Shown here: positions 9,131 through 16,175 of the stretch, piece by piece
Layout of the letters: every line of letters starts with the position of its first letter
Position numbering within the stretch: position 1 is the stretch's first letter
Source: a virus
IMG/VR virus record: IMGVR_UViG_3300050821_000212
Span: 1 to 51,638 of that record
Direction: 5' to 3' (one strand)
DNA: 51,638 bases
Program-made: the position numbers and the translations under genes
Notes under the pieces: model-generated
Databases searched by the model: none
The model's input: only the letters and a program-made list of their open reading frames with translations
What the model was told of the DNA's origin: nothing

Positions 9131-10215
9131 TACGAAGCTACCCAGGATGTTCCGTTAAATACAACAACCACAACAGAAGTTCCACCTCCAGTTAAAGTTC
9201 CTAAGAAAGTGGGCGCTAGAGCGTCTGTGACGACAGCCACATCACCTGTGGCTGAGCCTGATAAGGCGGCTGCACTCGAGACTGTGTAAAGAGGAAGTGT
9301 GACCGGAGCTGTGTGAGAGACTTTTCGTGTCACAGCCATTATCGTCATAGCTGTGGTTGCTGTTGCTGGCGTAGTCCCGCTAGCTCCTGTAGCACCACCT
9401 ACTTGAAATACAATATTACCTGAAGTAGTATTACCTGTGCCTAACGAACCTATAATAGCAGTGTTAACACCTGTAATATTAGTTCCTGAGCCAGATTGAA
9501 ATTGTAATGTTTGAGCAGAAGGTGTAGAAGTCGCTAACGGCCCTATTTGAAATACATTACTTCCTGGACTTAGTATTTGAGTCGAGGAATTCCTAAAGGT
9601 AATAACACCTGTGTTGGCGCTTATTGCCACACCGGCAGTAGAGGCTAATACGTTAGCATTAAAAGTTCCCGGAGTGCTTACTTGAGAAGCAACTGTTATG
9701 CCGTAATCTAATTTATTAACACCGTTTATACTTATACCAAACCCTGTAGAGCCTGAGCTATAAAATCCAGTAGATGCACTTCCAACTCCTATAGAAGGTC
9801 CTGTGACTGTTCCTGAGGAAGTGACAACCAGAGTGCTTACTGACAAAGCAGTAGACACCGCTGTAGTTCCACTACCTACGGTCAAACCTGAACCTATTGA
9901 AACAATCCCTTGCGCACTCGTAGTCGCCACGGGAAGAACAGCAGTAGACAGAGTTCCAGTAGTAACAGAACTGGCGTTAATACTTATGGTTGGTATTTGA
10001 GACGAAGCTAAAGAAGTTGTGATAGAACTCGCAGCTATGTTAATAACTGGCACTTGGGAAGAAACCAAAGTAATAATAGGACTTACAGTCGTAGCTACCT
10101 GACTGTAAGTAACCAACATATCCGTACTTCCACTCAGCACCGACACGGCGTAATCAGTAGTGGCCGGGTTAGGCGTAGTCGTAGTTATCTGAGATAGTTT
10201 ACTTGTGGCTGTCAT
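9130..10215 (-). CDS. Fibre-like repetitive structural protein
   Basis: 361 residues, almost entirely Ser, Thr, Val, Ala, Gly and Ile, with short repeats such as SSQVPVINI and SSQIPTISI and ASSITTSL and ASSVTTGTL. Later blocks (STGFYSSGSTGFGISINGVNKLDYG and AMTIMAV, not quoted in full) resemble trimeric phage fibre shafts, and the C-terminus ends SVVVVVFNGTSWVAS. It is placed just upstream of terminase. A virion fibre or head fibre is likely; the attachment site is not evident. Confidence 0.7.
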   Translation of the reverse strand: MTATSKLSQITTTTPNPATTDYAVSVLSGSTDMLVTYSQVATTVSPIITLVSSQVPVINIAASSITTSLASSQIPTISINASSVTTGTLSTAVLPVATTSAQGIVSIGSGLTVGSGTTAVSTALSVSTLVVTSSGTVTGPSIGVGSASTGFYSSGSTGFGISINGVNKLDYGITVASQVSTPGTFNANVLASTAGVAISANTGVITFRNSSTQILSPGSNVFQIGPLATSTPSAQTLQFQSGSGTNITGVNTAIIGSLGTGNTTSGNIVFQVGGATGASGTTPATATTAMTIMAVTRKVSHTAPVTLPLYTVSSAAALSGSATGDVAVVTDALAPTFLGTLTGGGTSVVVVVFNGTSWVAS

Positions 10216-10379
10216 TGTTCCTGAATATAAAAGGTTACACCGTCTTCAGCGACGTAGTAGGTTATTGCGTCTTCAGCTACATAAGCATTAACTGGAGTTG
10301 TTCCACCTGTGCTTGTAGACGAGACTAAAACAAGATCTAAGAAACCTAGGTGACTAAACCTGCTATGACTGGAGAACAC
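10212..10379 (-). CDS. Possible 55-residue ORF with YVAED repeat
   Basis: A frame from a GTG at 10379 to TGA at 10212 fills the gap between the coiled-coil gene and the fibre-like gene and overlaps both starts and stops (TGATG at its end). The product contains a short tandem repeat, AYVAEDAITYYVAEDGVTFY. There is no clear ribosome site and no ATG in frame, so it may be a remnant or may not be translated. Confidence 0.35.
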   Translation of the reverse strand: MFSSHSRFSHLGFLDLVLVSSTSTGGTTPVNAYVAEDAITYYVAEDGVTFYIQEQ

Positions 10380-10872
10380 TTTGGATCTTAGCCAGACGTG
10401 TGTCTAAAGTCTTCTGGGTTTCGTCTACCTTAGCACGCTTGGTGTTAAGCTCAGACTCTTTAACACTAAGATCAGCCTCACGCTGATTAAGTGACTCATG
10501 TCTGGACTGATGCTTGACTTCAGTGTTAGCCACAGAATCTTCTCTGCCAGCTACGAGTTGCTCTCTAGAAGTTAGGGCTGCTTCACGTGCATCTAAGTCT
10601 GCTTTAATACCATCTAAAGCATTGGCGTAGTTGTCTATAAGTTGTTTATCTCCAGCTAACAGATCTTTCTTAGTCTTAAGATCATTCTGTTGGTTCTGGA
10701 TGTCGACTTTAGTCTTATCCAGACCTTTCTGCATCTCACGAAGCTCAGACATCCTGGAATTAATCTGGTCTAGACGTTGTTTCGTAGACGTCGGATCAGA
10801 CGCGGCTGCCAGAAGCATATATGCGTTATTAAGATCTGTGTCTACAGGTAGAGTACTAACTTGTCCGAACAT
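10363..10872 (-). CDS. Long coiled-coil protein
   Basis: 169 residues, nearly all charged helix from residue 35 to the end: RLDQINSRMSELREMQK, then repeated units such as DAREAALTSREQL, NQREADLSVKESEL and KRAKVDETQKTL with regular hydrophobic spacing. This is a strong coiled coil without membrane segment. It sits in the late operon just upstream of the fibre-like gene; a structural or chaperone role is possible but unproven. Confidence 0.75.
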   Translation of the reverse strand: MFGQVSTLPVDTDLNNAYMLLAAASDPTSTKQRLDQINSRMSELREMQKGLDKTKVDIQNQQNDLKTKKDLLAGDKQLIDNYANALDGIKADLDAREAALTSREQLVAGREDSVANTEVKHQSRHESLNQREADLSVKESELNTKRAKVDETQKTLDTRLAKIQSVLQS

Positions 10873-10879
10873 CTGGTGC

Positions 10880-11203
10880 CTATGAGTTAGCTATCACGGC
10901 GGCTTTAAATGTACCGCCGGAAGGGATATTGAAGTATTCCGCAACACCGGCTGCCATCCGCATCTGCGTAGTGGTGGCTGTCAACGAAGTACCAGTAGCA
11001 ATGCCAGCCACGACGACAGAGCATACCGTGTCAGACTGGAGCCTTACGAGTGCGGTGTTGTTCTGGAAGAAGCCTGACGAAGCGGACGAGGCTGAGATAG
11101 CCACCGTCTGTGAAGCCGTGTTTGGAAAGGCAGCAACAGGGAGTTGCCTGCCGTTGAGGTCAACTCCTTGGCTGACAAACTCTGTTATGTATAAGACTGC
11201 CAT
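10880..11203 (-). CDS. Small putative virion protein
   Basis: 107 residues, beta-rich, Ala/Ser/Thr-rich (SQTVAISASSASSGFF; GIATGTSLTATTTQ), ending in an IPSGGTFKAAVIANS strand. The start MAVLYITEF is typical of small head-surface proteins. No family is recognised; it overlaps the neighbouring gene by one base, consistent with co-translation in the late operon. Confidence 0.6.
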   Translation of the reverse strand: MAVLYITEFVSQGVDLNGRQLPVAAFPNTASQTVAISASSASSGFFQNNTALVRLQSDTVCSVVVAGIATGTSLTATTTQMRMAAGVAEYFNIPSGGTFKAAVIANS

Positions 11204-11442
11204 TAATCGTGTCCATTCTTGATTGCAATGTCTAGTTTAGTCTCTATCTTGGCGAAGCGGACGATGTTGTCTTCGTGACGTTTGTCAAACTTGTCTTCAA
11301 GCTCCTTGACTAGACGATAAGTTAATTCTTTGATTTCTCTGAAACGTTCTGAAGTCCACCACGCGCCTTTCCAGATAAAACCTACGATAGTAAGGATTGC
11401 GACGATGCCGCCACTTACTAAATAAACCAAATTGGGGTCCAT
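11203..11442 (-). CDS. Small membrane-anchored helical protein
   Basis: 79 residues from the ATG at 11442 (a GTG three bases earlier is possible). Residues 6-24 form one hydrophobic segment (VYLVSGGIVAILTIVGFIW), followed by a charged helix RFREIKELTYRLVKELEDKFDK. An N-terminal anchor plus helix is seen in phage i-spanins and in many small membrane proteins; no partner o-spanin is visible next to it, so the role stays open. Confidence 0.65.
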   Translation of the reverse strand: MDPNLVYLVSGGIVAILTIVGFIWKGAWWTSERFREIKELTYRLVKELEDKFDKRHEDNIVRFAKIETKLDIAIKNGHD

Positions 11443-11501
11443 CACCGTTTCTTGATACGTCTGTGGGTAGTCCCACGTTTACGTATGACTCTCGTGACCA
11501 T
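11442..11501 (-). CDS. Possible 19-residue basic micro-ORF
   Basis: A 19-residue frame rich in Arg and Lys (starts MVTRVIRKRG) exactly bridges two tightly packed genes with stop/start overlaps at both ends. The spacing suggests it may be translated, but at this length chance is hard to exclude. Confidence 0.3.
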   Translation of the reverse strand: MVTRVIRKRGTTHRRIKKR

Positions 11502-11614
11502 TACGCAGACTTGCCACCGACGATAGAGTGATAACCTTTAGCCGACCCTGTCTTGACGTTACCGCCGTTCTTAGAGTGACCTTTTGCTTTCGCGATGCCT
11601 TTAGTTAAAGCCAT
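11501..11614 (-). CDS. 37-residue Gly/Lys-rich protein
   Basis: The ATG at 11614 follows a strong GGAGGAATGT site that lies in the end of the previous gene. The product is Gly, Lys and Ser rich (GIAKAKGHSKNGGNV; SAKGYHSIVGGKSA). Short proteins of this kind occur in late operons of phages, sometimes as virion components, but I do not recognise a family. Confidence 0.55.
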   Translation of the reverse strand: MALTKGIAKAKGHSKNGGNVKTGSAKGYHSIVGGKSA

Positions 11615-11823
11615 TACATTCCTCCTATTGGATTCCCGCCCATACCTTGAGGGGAGAGTTCTGCCCCAGGCATCATGGGAGAACCCATACCTGAAGGTTG
11701 TTCGCCAGACATCAGACCACCTGACGGAGCTGGTAGATTGTGTGCAGGATGGTCTGCTACGTGACCTGGACTGTGATACGGCTTAGTGATGCCACGTCTG
11801 CCGTGTGAGGTGTGTTTAGCCAT
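11614..11823 (-). CDS. 69-residue His/Pro/Gly/Met-rich protein
   Basis: The N-terminal half is His and Pro rich (MAKHTSHGRRGITKPYHSPG) and the C-terminal half is Gly, Pro and Met rich. It is of low complexity and probably disordered. Start and stop overlap both neighbours. No function is recognised. Confidence 0.55.
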   Translation of the reverse strand: MAKHTSHGRRGITKPYHSPGHVADHPAHNLPAPSGGLMSGEQPSGMGSPMMPGAELSPQGMGGNPIGGM

Positions 11824-12011
11824 TAGTTTTTACCCGTCCCGCCTTTGTTGGTTTCAGTAGACTCGACGCCTTCTCCAGCTTTTATGAGGTCTTGGAGAGA
11901 ATAGAGCGTCTGTTTCTTCATACCAGGGAAGTTACGTTTCTCGGTGTTTGTGTTACAGACAGGGAGCTTATAGCCTTTGATGCTGTCTGATTGGGCACCT
12001 TCTTGAATCAT
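11823..12011 (-). CDS. 62-residue unknown protein
   Basis: The ATG at 12011 starts MIQEGAQSDSIKGYKLPVCN and ends in a Gly/Thr/Lys-rich tail. No motif beyond a single Cys. It is part of the close-packed late-operon small genes. Confidence 0.5.
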   Translation of the reverse strand: MIQEGAQSDSIKGYKLPVCNTNTEKRNFPGMKKQTLYSLQDLIKAGEGVESTETNKGGTGKN

Positions 12012-12014
12012 TTG

Positions 12015-12197
12015 TTATACCTTGAATTCGTTACAACGTTCGACTGTAAGTATGATGAACTTAAGGTCGTTAATAGCTTGTTTAATCTTGTCTACCGAAG
12101 ACGTGCCTTTGTAATTCAAAGGCCATCCGGCACAGAATAGTAGACCTTCGGTGAATGCCTCAGCTACAGGCTCAAACGCCGGAGACTCTACATACAT
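12015..12197 (-). CDS. 60-residue unknown protein
   Basis: I place the start at the ATG at 12197 behind a GGGG-containing stretch; a TTG at 12203 is possible. The C-terminal half (VDKIKQAINDLKFIILTVERC) looks helical. No family is recognised. Confidence 0.5.
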   Translation of the reverse strand: MYVESPAFEPVAEAFTEGLLFCAGWPLNYKGTSSVDKIKQAINDLKFIILTVERCNEFKV

Positions 12198-12252
12198 ACC
12201 CAACCCCAGAAGATATAGAAATCTTTGAGGTGGCAGGTTGTTCCTTGGTCAA

Positions 12253-13344
12253 TCATAGACCTAACTCATCCCAGGCTTTAGCCATATTCGTGAAGTAGTC
12301 TGGTTTCCAACAGATACGTTGCTTGTCGGTAGACCACGGAAACTGTTCTTCCTTAGCTGGGTCTAGACCTACACATACACGCCAGTATTCTGACTTGGCG
12401 GCGTTATAAGCACCCTGATCGTCGATCTCGAAGAACTTAAGCCAAGGAGTAGTACCAAAATAAGCCAGAGAAATAGGACCGTTGGCAACAAATAGATTGC
12501 ACTTAGCATCCCGATATAGAGCGCAGCGAGCAATAAGATCACGACTTGCCTCCGGACATGTTTCGAACCCTTCGACAGGATCGTCTGCGACCCTGGTGTC
12601 ACGAACGAAGATCACCCGTTCGCCTTTCTCCTTCAACCAGTTAGCAAACTTAAGCCACTCAGAGAGACGGGAGTTTCTGTGAGGCCAGTAAGTTGTCTCA
12701 CGTAACGTGATTGTGACGTAGCCTGGTTCTTTGATTGGAGACGGGGTGTCTGTCTTAAACTTGGGGACAGGATGTCCTTCCTTACAACCGTCGAGAGTCA
12801 TCTTGTACGAGAAGAACTCGTTAGAATAGCCGTCTACAGCAAGAGGATCTTCGACAGCTCCGAGGAGTTTCATAGCTGGACGACAGACGTTGTTTAGCAT
12901 CCCCTCTCGGTCAGGCATGCCAGAGATACCAGTCTTGCCGTCACGACCTAGCCAGAAGCCTACTTTGAGTGGCGCCGGACCTCCCATCTTGATCCTACGC
13001 TGTTCCATCGTGATAAGCCACGTCAGGAAGTCGTAGGAGAGTGGGGAAGTAGTGACGTTATAACAGACGTAAGAACCGTCTTCTACTAGTTCCTTGTTAG
13101 GTTCAGGTAACGTTCGATTAAGGAGATTAGCCTTAATGATCTCTTGAGCTTTCGCGAGACCTTCGAGACCTACCTTCTCTAGTTCTACCGTACCTGAGAA
13201 ACCAACCATGAAGGTGTTAGGTTCTTTGGCTGCTACGATAGCTACGTAACCTATCGGTTCTTCGTTAGCTAGATTAATAAACTGTTGGAGTAACTTTTTA
13301 GCGTCTTTGTTACCGTTGACGTCTGTATTATTATTTAGAGGCAT
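12253..13344 (-). CDS. Glycosyltransferase-like protein (GT9-like fold suspected)
   Basis: 363 residues. The second half resembles the nucleotide-sugar-binding half of GT-B enzymes such as heptosyltransferases: YVTITLRET, then LKEKGERVIFVRD, RDLIARCALYRDAKCNLFVA, and NGPISLAYFGTTPWLKFFE, where a Gly-rich turn after a strand would face the donor. The N-terminal 100 residues are not familiar. A methyltransferase gene lies two genes upstream, so the pair may act on a sugar or glycan, perhaps to alter the host surface or a virion protein. The substrate is unknown; the fold is inferred by eye. Confidence 0.6.
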   Translation of the reverse strand: MPLNNNTDVNGNKDAKKLLQQFINLANEEPIGYVAIVAAKEPNTFMVGFSGTVELEKVGLEGLAKAQEIIKANLLNRTLPEPNKELVEDGSYVCYNVTTSPLSYDFLTWLITMEQRRIKMGGPAPLKVGFWLGRDGKTGISGMPDREGMLNNVCRPAMKLLGAVEDPLAVDGYSNEFFSYKMTLDGCKEGHPVPKFKTDTPSPIKEPGYVTITLRETTYWPHRNSRLSEWLKFANWLKEKGERVIFVRDTRVADDPVEGFETCPEASRDLIARCALYRDAKCNLFVANGPISLAYFGTTPWLKFFEIDDQGAYNAAKSEYWRVCVGLDPAKEEQFPWSTDKQRICWKPDYFTNMAKAWDELGL

Positions 13345-13347
13345 TGT

Positions 13348-13506
13348 CTACTTCTTGGTTCCTTTGGTCTTAGGTTTCTTCTTATGCTTAGGTAGTTTCT
13401 TACCCTTAGAGGACTTGTTCCATTCGTCTACGTTAACACCTTTAGCCTTAAGTTCTTTCTTATGGATGTTAAAGTAGGCTGCTTGGGCTTTAGACTTATA
13501 CGGCAT
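13348..13506 (-). CDS. 52-residue Lys-rich protein
   Basis: The ATG at 13506 lies 11 bases inside the end of the methyltransferase gene. The product starts MPYKSKAQAAYFNIHKKELK and ends in a run of Lys/Pro repeats (KKLPKHKKKPKTKGTKK). Strong positive charge suggests nucleic-acid or membrane contact, but nothing more can be said. Confidence 0.6.
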   Translation of the reverse strand: MPYKSKAQAAYFNIHKKELKAKGVNVDEWNKSSKGKKLPKHKKKPKTKGTKK

Positions 13507-14056
13507 TACAAGTCACCCACGTGGAGTCGTTTAAGACTATCTCAGGCTCTAGACCGTGGAGACCTAAGATTACTGCGGCAGTAACCTGAGGAACTACTTC
13601 GTAGTCGTGTCCTGCTAGTACCCCCGCGTGTTTGACGACGCGTTTACACTCGTCGATGTCCTTCAGTACCGCCTCGAAGTCATGATTACCGTCGATGTAA
13701 CACATGTCGAAGCTACCGTCTGGTATGTCTTTAAGAGCTTCTGGACTATAACCTTCGATTATGGTTAACTTATGCATGTAGGGTTCCATACGTCTATAGA
13801 ACTCTTCTTTAGCCTCAGGATAGAGAAAAGGATCTACTACAGTAACTTTGTCTACTAGGAGACAAAACATCTCTGTAGAAGTACCTTTGTAACAACCTAT
13901 TTCTATCACAGACTTAGGTTTAACTAGAGACGTAAAGTATAGAAGACCGTTAATAAAGTTATGCTTATGGTTGCCTGCTTCTATAACCCTTAGTTCACTA
14001 CATACGGAAGCTAACCTGTTAAGCTCTGTCTCTGTAAGATTAAGATAGTTAGACAT
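13496..14056 (-). CDS. SAM-dependent class I methyltransferase
   Basis: 186 residues. Motif I is seen as SVIEIGCYKGTSTEMF (residues 49-64), followed by the acidic strand end VTVVDPF (D75) that would bind the SAM ribose, and SFDMCYIDGNHDFEAVLKDI, the typical post-motif strand of Methyltransf_24-type enzymes; GHDYEVVPQV follows. These families methylate sugars or small molecules. The neighbouring glycosyltransferase-like gene supports a glycan substrate, which is inference. The start overlaps the upstream zinc-ribbon gene (TGATG). Confidence 0.82.
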   Translation of the reverse strand: MSNYLNLTETELNRLASVCSELRVIEAGNHKHNFINGLLYFTSLVKPKSVIEIGCYKGTSTEMFCLLVDKVTVVDPFLYPEAKEEFYRRMEPYMHKLTIIEGYSPEALKDIPDGSFDMCYIDGNHDFEAVLKDIDECKRVVKHAGVLAGHDYEVVPQVTAAVILGLHGLEPEIVLNDSTWVTCNAV

Positions 14057-14169
14057 CAGTCACGTTCCCACGGGGCTCCACAGTTCTCACAGAACATAAG
14101 GACGGCTAGATTAAGATGCTTACACTCAGGACATCTCCAGAAGGAGTTGATATCTATAGGTTCAGCCAT
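14056..14169 (-). CDS. 37-residue zinc-ribbon protein
   Basis: The ATG at 14169 overlaps the preceding gene's stop (TAATG). The product has two CxxC knuckles, WRCPEC and FCENC, about 16 residues apart, with the final CGAPW, so it should bind one zinc as a rubredoxin-like ribbon. It is a sister of the adjacent 32-residue gene. Such tiny ribbons often bind nucleic acid or protein partners; the function here is not known. Confidence 0.7.
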   Translation of the reverse strand: MAEPIDINSFWRCPECKHLNLAVLMFCENCGAPWERD

Positions 14170-14267
14170 TAGGTGATAGTCTTCCAAGGTCTCTGTTTAC
14201 AGTTAATACACTTGTCTGTAGTATCGTCTTCGTTCTTATAACCACAGAACTTACACTTCCAACTCAT
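14169..14267 (-). CDS. 32-residue zinc-ribbon protein
   Basis: Starts MSWKCKFCGYKN and has a second knuckle KCINC; two CxxC pairs 14 residues apart predict one zinc site. It is the first gene of the leftward operon, 47 bases from its -10 element, and overlaps the second zinc ribbon. Confidence 0.7.
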   Translation of the reverse strand: MSWKCKFCGYKNEDDTTDKCINCKQRPWKTIT

Positions 14268-14272
14268 TTAGC

Positions 14273-14301
14273 TTGACTTATACCTATTCTTAAGTTATAC
14301 C
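14273..14301 (+). promoter_or_regulatory. Rightward sigma70-like promoter, TTGACTTA family
   Basis: TTGACT (14273-14278), a 17-base spacer and TATACC (14296-14301). The bases TTGACTTA are identical to those of the promoters at 18001 and 19274. It faces the small rightward genes starting at 14343. Confidence 0.65.
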
Positions 14302-14313
14302 AGTAGATGGCGT

Positions 14314-14342
14314 ATTATACACTTATTTAAGGAGAAAAGCAA
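14314..14342 (-). promoter_or_regulatory. Leftward sigma70-like promoter of the late operon
   Basis: On the minus strand, TTGCTT (14342-14337), a 17-base spacer and a perfect TATAAT (14319-14314). It points at the first zinc-ribbon gene and the long leftward operon, and overlaps the ribosome site of the rightward gene at 14343, so the two divergent units share about 70 bases. Confidence 0.65.
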
Positions 14343-14417
14343 TTGTCTAGAGTGTTTACAGGATTAAGGATAGGTTTATGGAAACTACAACCAGACGGGA
14401 GTCTTAAGCGTGTTTAG
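14343..14417 (+). CDS. 24-residue leader-type ORF
   Basis: A TTG start behind AAGGAG opens a 24-residue frame (MSRVFTGLRIGLWK and so on). It is the first frame after the rightward promoter and overlaps the next small gene. The ribosome site is good, but the product is tiny and unfamiliar. Confidence 0.45.
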   Translation: MSRVFTGLRIGLWKLQPDGSLKRV

Positions 14418-14517
14418 GTCTATACTAGAAGATGGTTATAGTTGGGTAGAGATACCGGATGAAGAGTGGTCTAGGGCTGTGTTTAATACTTTCATCCAAG
14501 GGATGGATGTCGGATAA
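14410..14517 (+). CDS. 35-residue acidic small protein
   Basis: A GTG start inside the end of the previous frame; the product begins MFRSILEDGYSWVEIPDEEW. Its stop overlaps the next ATG (TAATG), supporting translational coupling. Function unknown. Confidence 0.5.
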   Translation: MFRSILEDGYSWVEIPDEEWSRAVFNTFIQGMDVG

Positions 14518-14798
14518 TGCCTGTCCAGAAAGAGTTTAAATACAAATACCCTAACGAAGGACGTTGGGACCATAGAAAGAGTCGTTGGATTACTGCCTAT
14601 GAGGATTTTCAAGAAATGACCGTAAAAGGTCAGAAACTGATGCCTGAATTGACTGAGCAGAGTAATTATGATATGTTCAAGAAAATAGCTGACGAAGACA
14701 CTCAAGGGCTGTCCCAGTTCTGTAAGTATATAATCTCAGGGCTCGACCGCTCACAGATGGCCGTTTCCCGGGGCAAGAAGGCACCCTACGTTCGTTAA
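14517..14798 (+). CDS. 93-residue unknown protein
   Basis: Starts MPVQKEFKYKYPNEGRWDHR; rich in charged and aromatic residues with a helical middle (EQSNYDMFKKIADEDTQGLS). ATG overlaps the previous stop. No family recognised. The longer antisense frame at 14436-14705 is a shadow. Confidence 0.65.
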   Translation: MPVQKEFKYKYPNEGRWDHRKSRWITAYEDFQEMTVKGQKLMPELTEQSNYDMFKKIADEDTQGLSQFCKYIISGLDRSQMAVSRGKKAPYVR

Positions 14799-14826
14799 AA
14801 AACAAAAGAGGTACCCAAGTAGCCTA

Positions 14827-15003
14827 ATGCGTAAAAATGACAGCAAATACGGCAACCTGCAATATTTGAAAGATTTCAAAGATGGGTTTCCTAGACGTAT
14901 CTTCTGGAAGGTGATTGCACCGAAAGATGCTAAACTTTCTGATTTACAGAAGTCAGACGCAATATTTGATGATTATGATCTAAAGATAAGGAAATTAGCA
15001 TGA
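14827..15003 (+). CDS. 58-residue unknown protein
   Basis: ATG at 14827 preceded at a distance by AAGAGGTA. The product (MRKNDSKYGNLQYLKDFKDG, then FPRRIFWKVIAPKDAKLSDL) is basic with an aromatic core. The stop overlaps the next start (ATGA). No family recognised. Confidence 0.55.
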   Translation: MRKNDSKYGNLQYLKDFKDGFPRRIFWKVIAPKDAKLSDLQKSDAIFDDYDLKIRKLA

Positions 15004-15143
15004 TTCCAGATAAAGTTCAGTTTGCTTTGATTAGACGCTATCAAGATATTAAAGCAGGTATGTTATTCTCAGAAATAGAAAAACAACCATATCATCAAGT
15101 TTTAGAGAATTATTGGAATTCTCTTGAAATTCCCAGACCCTAA
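15000..15143 (+). CDS. 47-residue unknown protein
   Basis: ATGA overlap with the gene before it. Product begins MIPDKVQFALIRRYQDIKAG, probably helical. It closes the small rightward cluster; a GC-rich stretch and repeats follow. Confidence 0.5.
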   Translation: MIPDKVQFALIRRYQDIKAGMLFSEIEKQPYHQVLENYWNSLEIPRP

Positions 15144-15507
15144 AATTTCTGGTGAGATATTTTTGAGGTGTACTTCGCGCGCGCGAGCGCAGACCCCGTC
15201 CCCCTCGGTACGGGTCGAGTGTTTGTTACGGATGAAACAAACAACATAATGCTATTTGTTACATCGGTAACAGATAAGAACTATAGGCTCGAAATGGTCG
15301 GTTTACACCTAAGGGTATCCTTAGACTATCCTTAGATACCTAATGGTTAGCATCCTAAGGGATAACCTTAGGTATCTAACGTTAGAGACCTAAGGAATTA
15401 GACTGTACCGATTGTAATTGCAATCGTAGGGAGTGTAACAGAAACAGAGACAAGTGTCACCAATTGTTGTTGTTTGTTAACACAACGTAGCCTTGGCTAC
15501 ATCTTAG
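15144..15507 (+). repeat. Intergenic repeat region, possible origin or operator
   Basis: No gene is visible here. It holds an alternating GC run (15177-15190), a perfect inverted repeat GTTTGTT/AACAAAC (15221-15227, 15236-15242), another TGTTAC-atcg-GTAACA (15257-15272) sharing the direct repeat TTTGTTAC, and six CCTWAGG-type or CCTTAG motifs between 15308 and 15394, including ATCCTAAGGGAT and AACCTTAGGTAT. GATACCT and AGGTATC (about 15335 and 15370) can pair over the centre. Dense short repeats without coding suggest a replication origin or regulator-binding region. Confidence 0.5.
15487..15500. repeat. Palindrome copy 1, GTAGCC-TT-GGCTAC
   Basis: Perfect 6-base arms around a 2-base centre. 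The reverse complement of this exact 14-mer lies at 17916-17929, on the other side of the minus-strand cassette. Confidence 0.6.
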
Positions 15508-15511
15508 GCAT

Positions 15512-15547
15512 AAAAATAGCCCGCCGGTCCAGAAGGACTAGCGGGCT
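15512..15547 (-). terminator. Rho-independent terminator of the minus-strand cassette
   Basis: On the minus strand, a 7-base stem AGCCCGC/GCGGGCT contains an inner GTCC/GGAC hairpin and is followed by a run of U (ATTTTTA). It lies just downstream of the stop at 15554. Confidence 0.8.
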
Positions 15548-15553
15548 TTGTTG

Positions 15554-15826
15554 TTAGACAACTAGACCATTAGTCATCCATGCGCGTTCCATAGTGAACC
15601 TATCGCCTTCGATGCCATCGTAACAACGCCACAACGCCACACCTAATGGCCTAGGCGTCACGTCATACACGATAGCAGGCACGGGATAGTGCGGTGGTTC
15701 ATAGCCGCAAGCATAGTCGTTATCAATCTTGAGCAAGCCACCTTTGCCGTCTGATACGAGACAATCGCGTTGCCTCAAACCAAACATGCTATAGCAGTAG
15801 ATCAAGACCGTTCCAGCCTTGTGCAT
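15554..15826 (-). CDS. 90-residue unknown protein
   Basis: Start placed at the ATG at 15826, which overlaps the upstream stop (TGATG). The middle, YACGYEPPHYPVPAIVYDVTPR, is compact and beta-like, with LWRCYDGIEGDRFTMERAWMT after it. No family is recognised. It is the last gene of the three-gene minus-strand cassette before a strong terminator. Confidence 0.6.
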   Translation of the reverse strand: MHKAGTVLIYCYSMFGLRQRDCLVSDGKGGLLKIDNDYACGYEPPHYPVPAIVYDVTPRPLGVALWRCYDGIEGDRFTMERAWMTNGLVV

Positions 15827-16077
15827 CACACTGTCCCTCCGCTGTGTTTGTTACTCATGTCCACACTTGCTTGCAGCTCACGCTTGCGTGCAATGAGTGA
15901 CCATATCTCGAATTGCGCTAGTTCGTCGTCCTTGAAATACAAACGAATGACGCTGCCACCCTCCATTTGCATCTGCAAGTGTGGACCTGTGTCATGGTCA
16001 ATTACACAGGTCATTCTACCAGTGGCGTTTCCAACCACTGTCGTTAGGCGATGCCTAACCGTGCTGGTCATTCTCAT
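15826..16077 (-). CDS. 83-residue unknown protein
   Basis: ATG at 16077 with GGATT upstream. A strand-rich first half (TVVGNATGRMTCVIDHDTGP) is followed by a charged helix (DDELAQFEIWSLIARKRELQ). Co-translated with the next gene. The function is not recognised. Confidence 0.6.
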   Translation of the reverse strand: MRMTSTVRHRLTTVVGNATGRMTCVIDHDTGPHLQMQMEGGSVIRLYFKDDELAQFEIWSLIARKRELQASVDMSNKHSGGTV

Positions 16078-16175
16078 GTTTAATCCCTCTCAAACAAGCC
16101 TAGCGGGATTGCTAGACTTGCATGAAAGGGACACAGGCATTTGCGCCTGCGCCCTATTCCCTCAATTGCAGTCAA

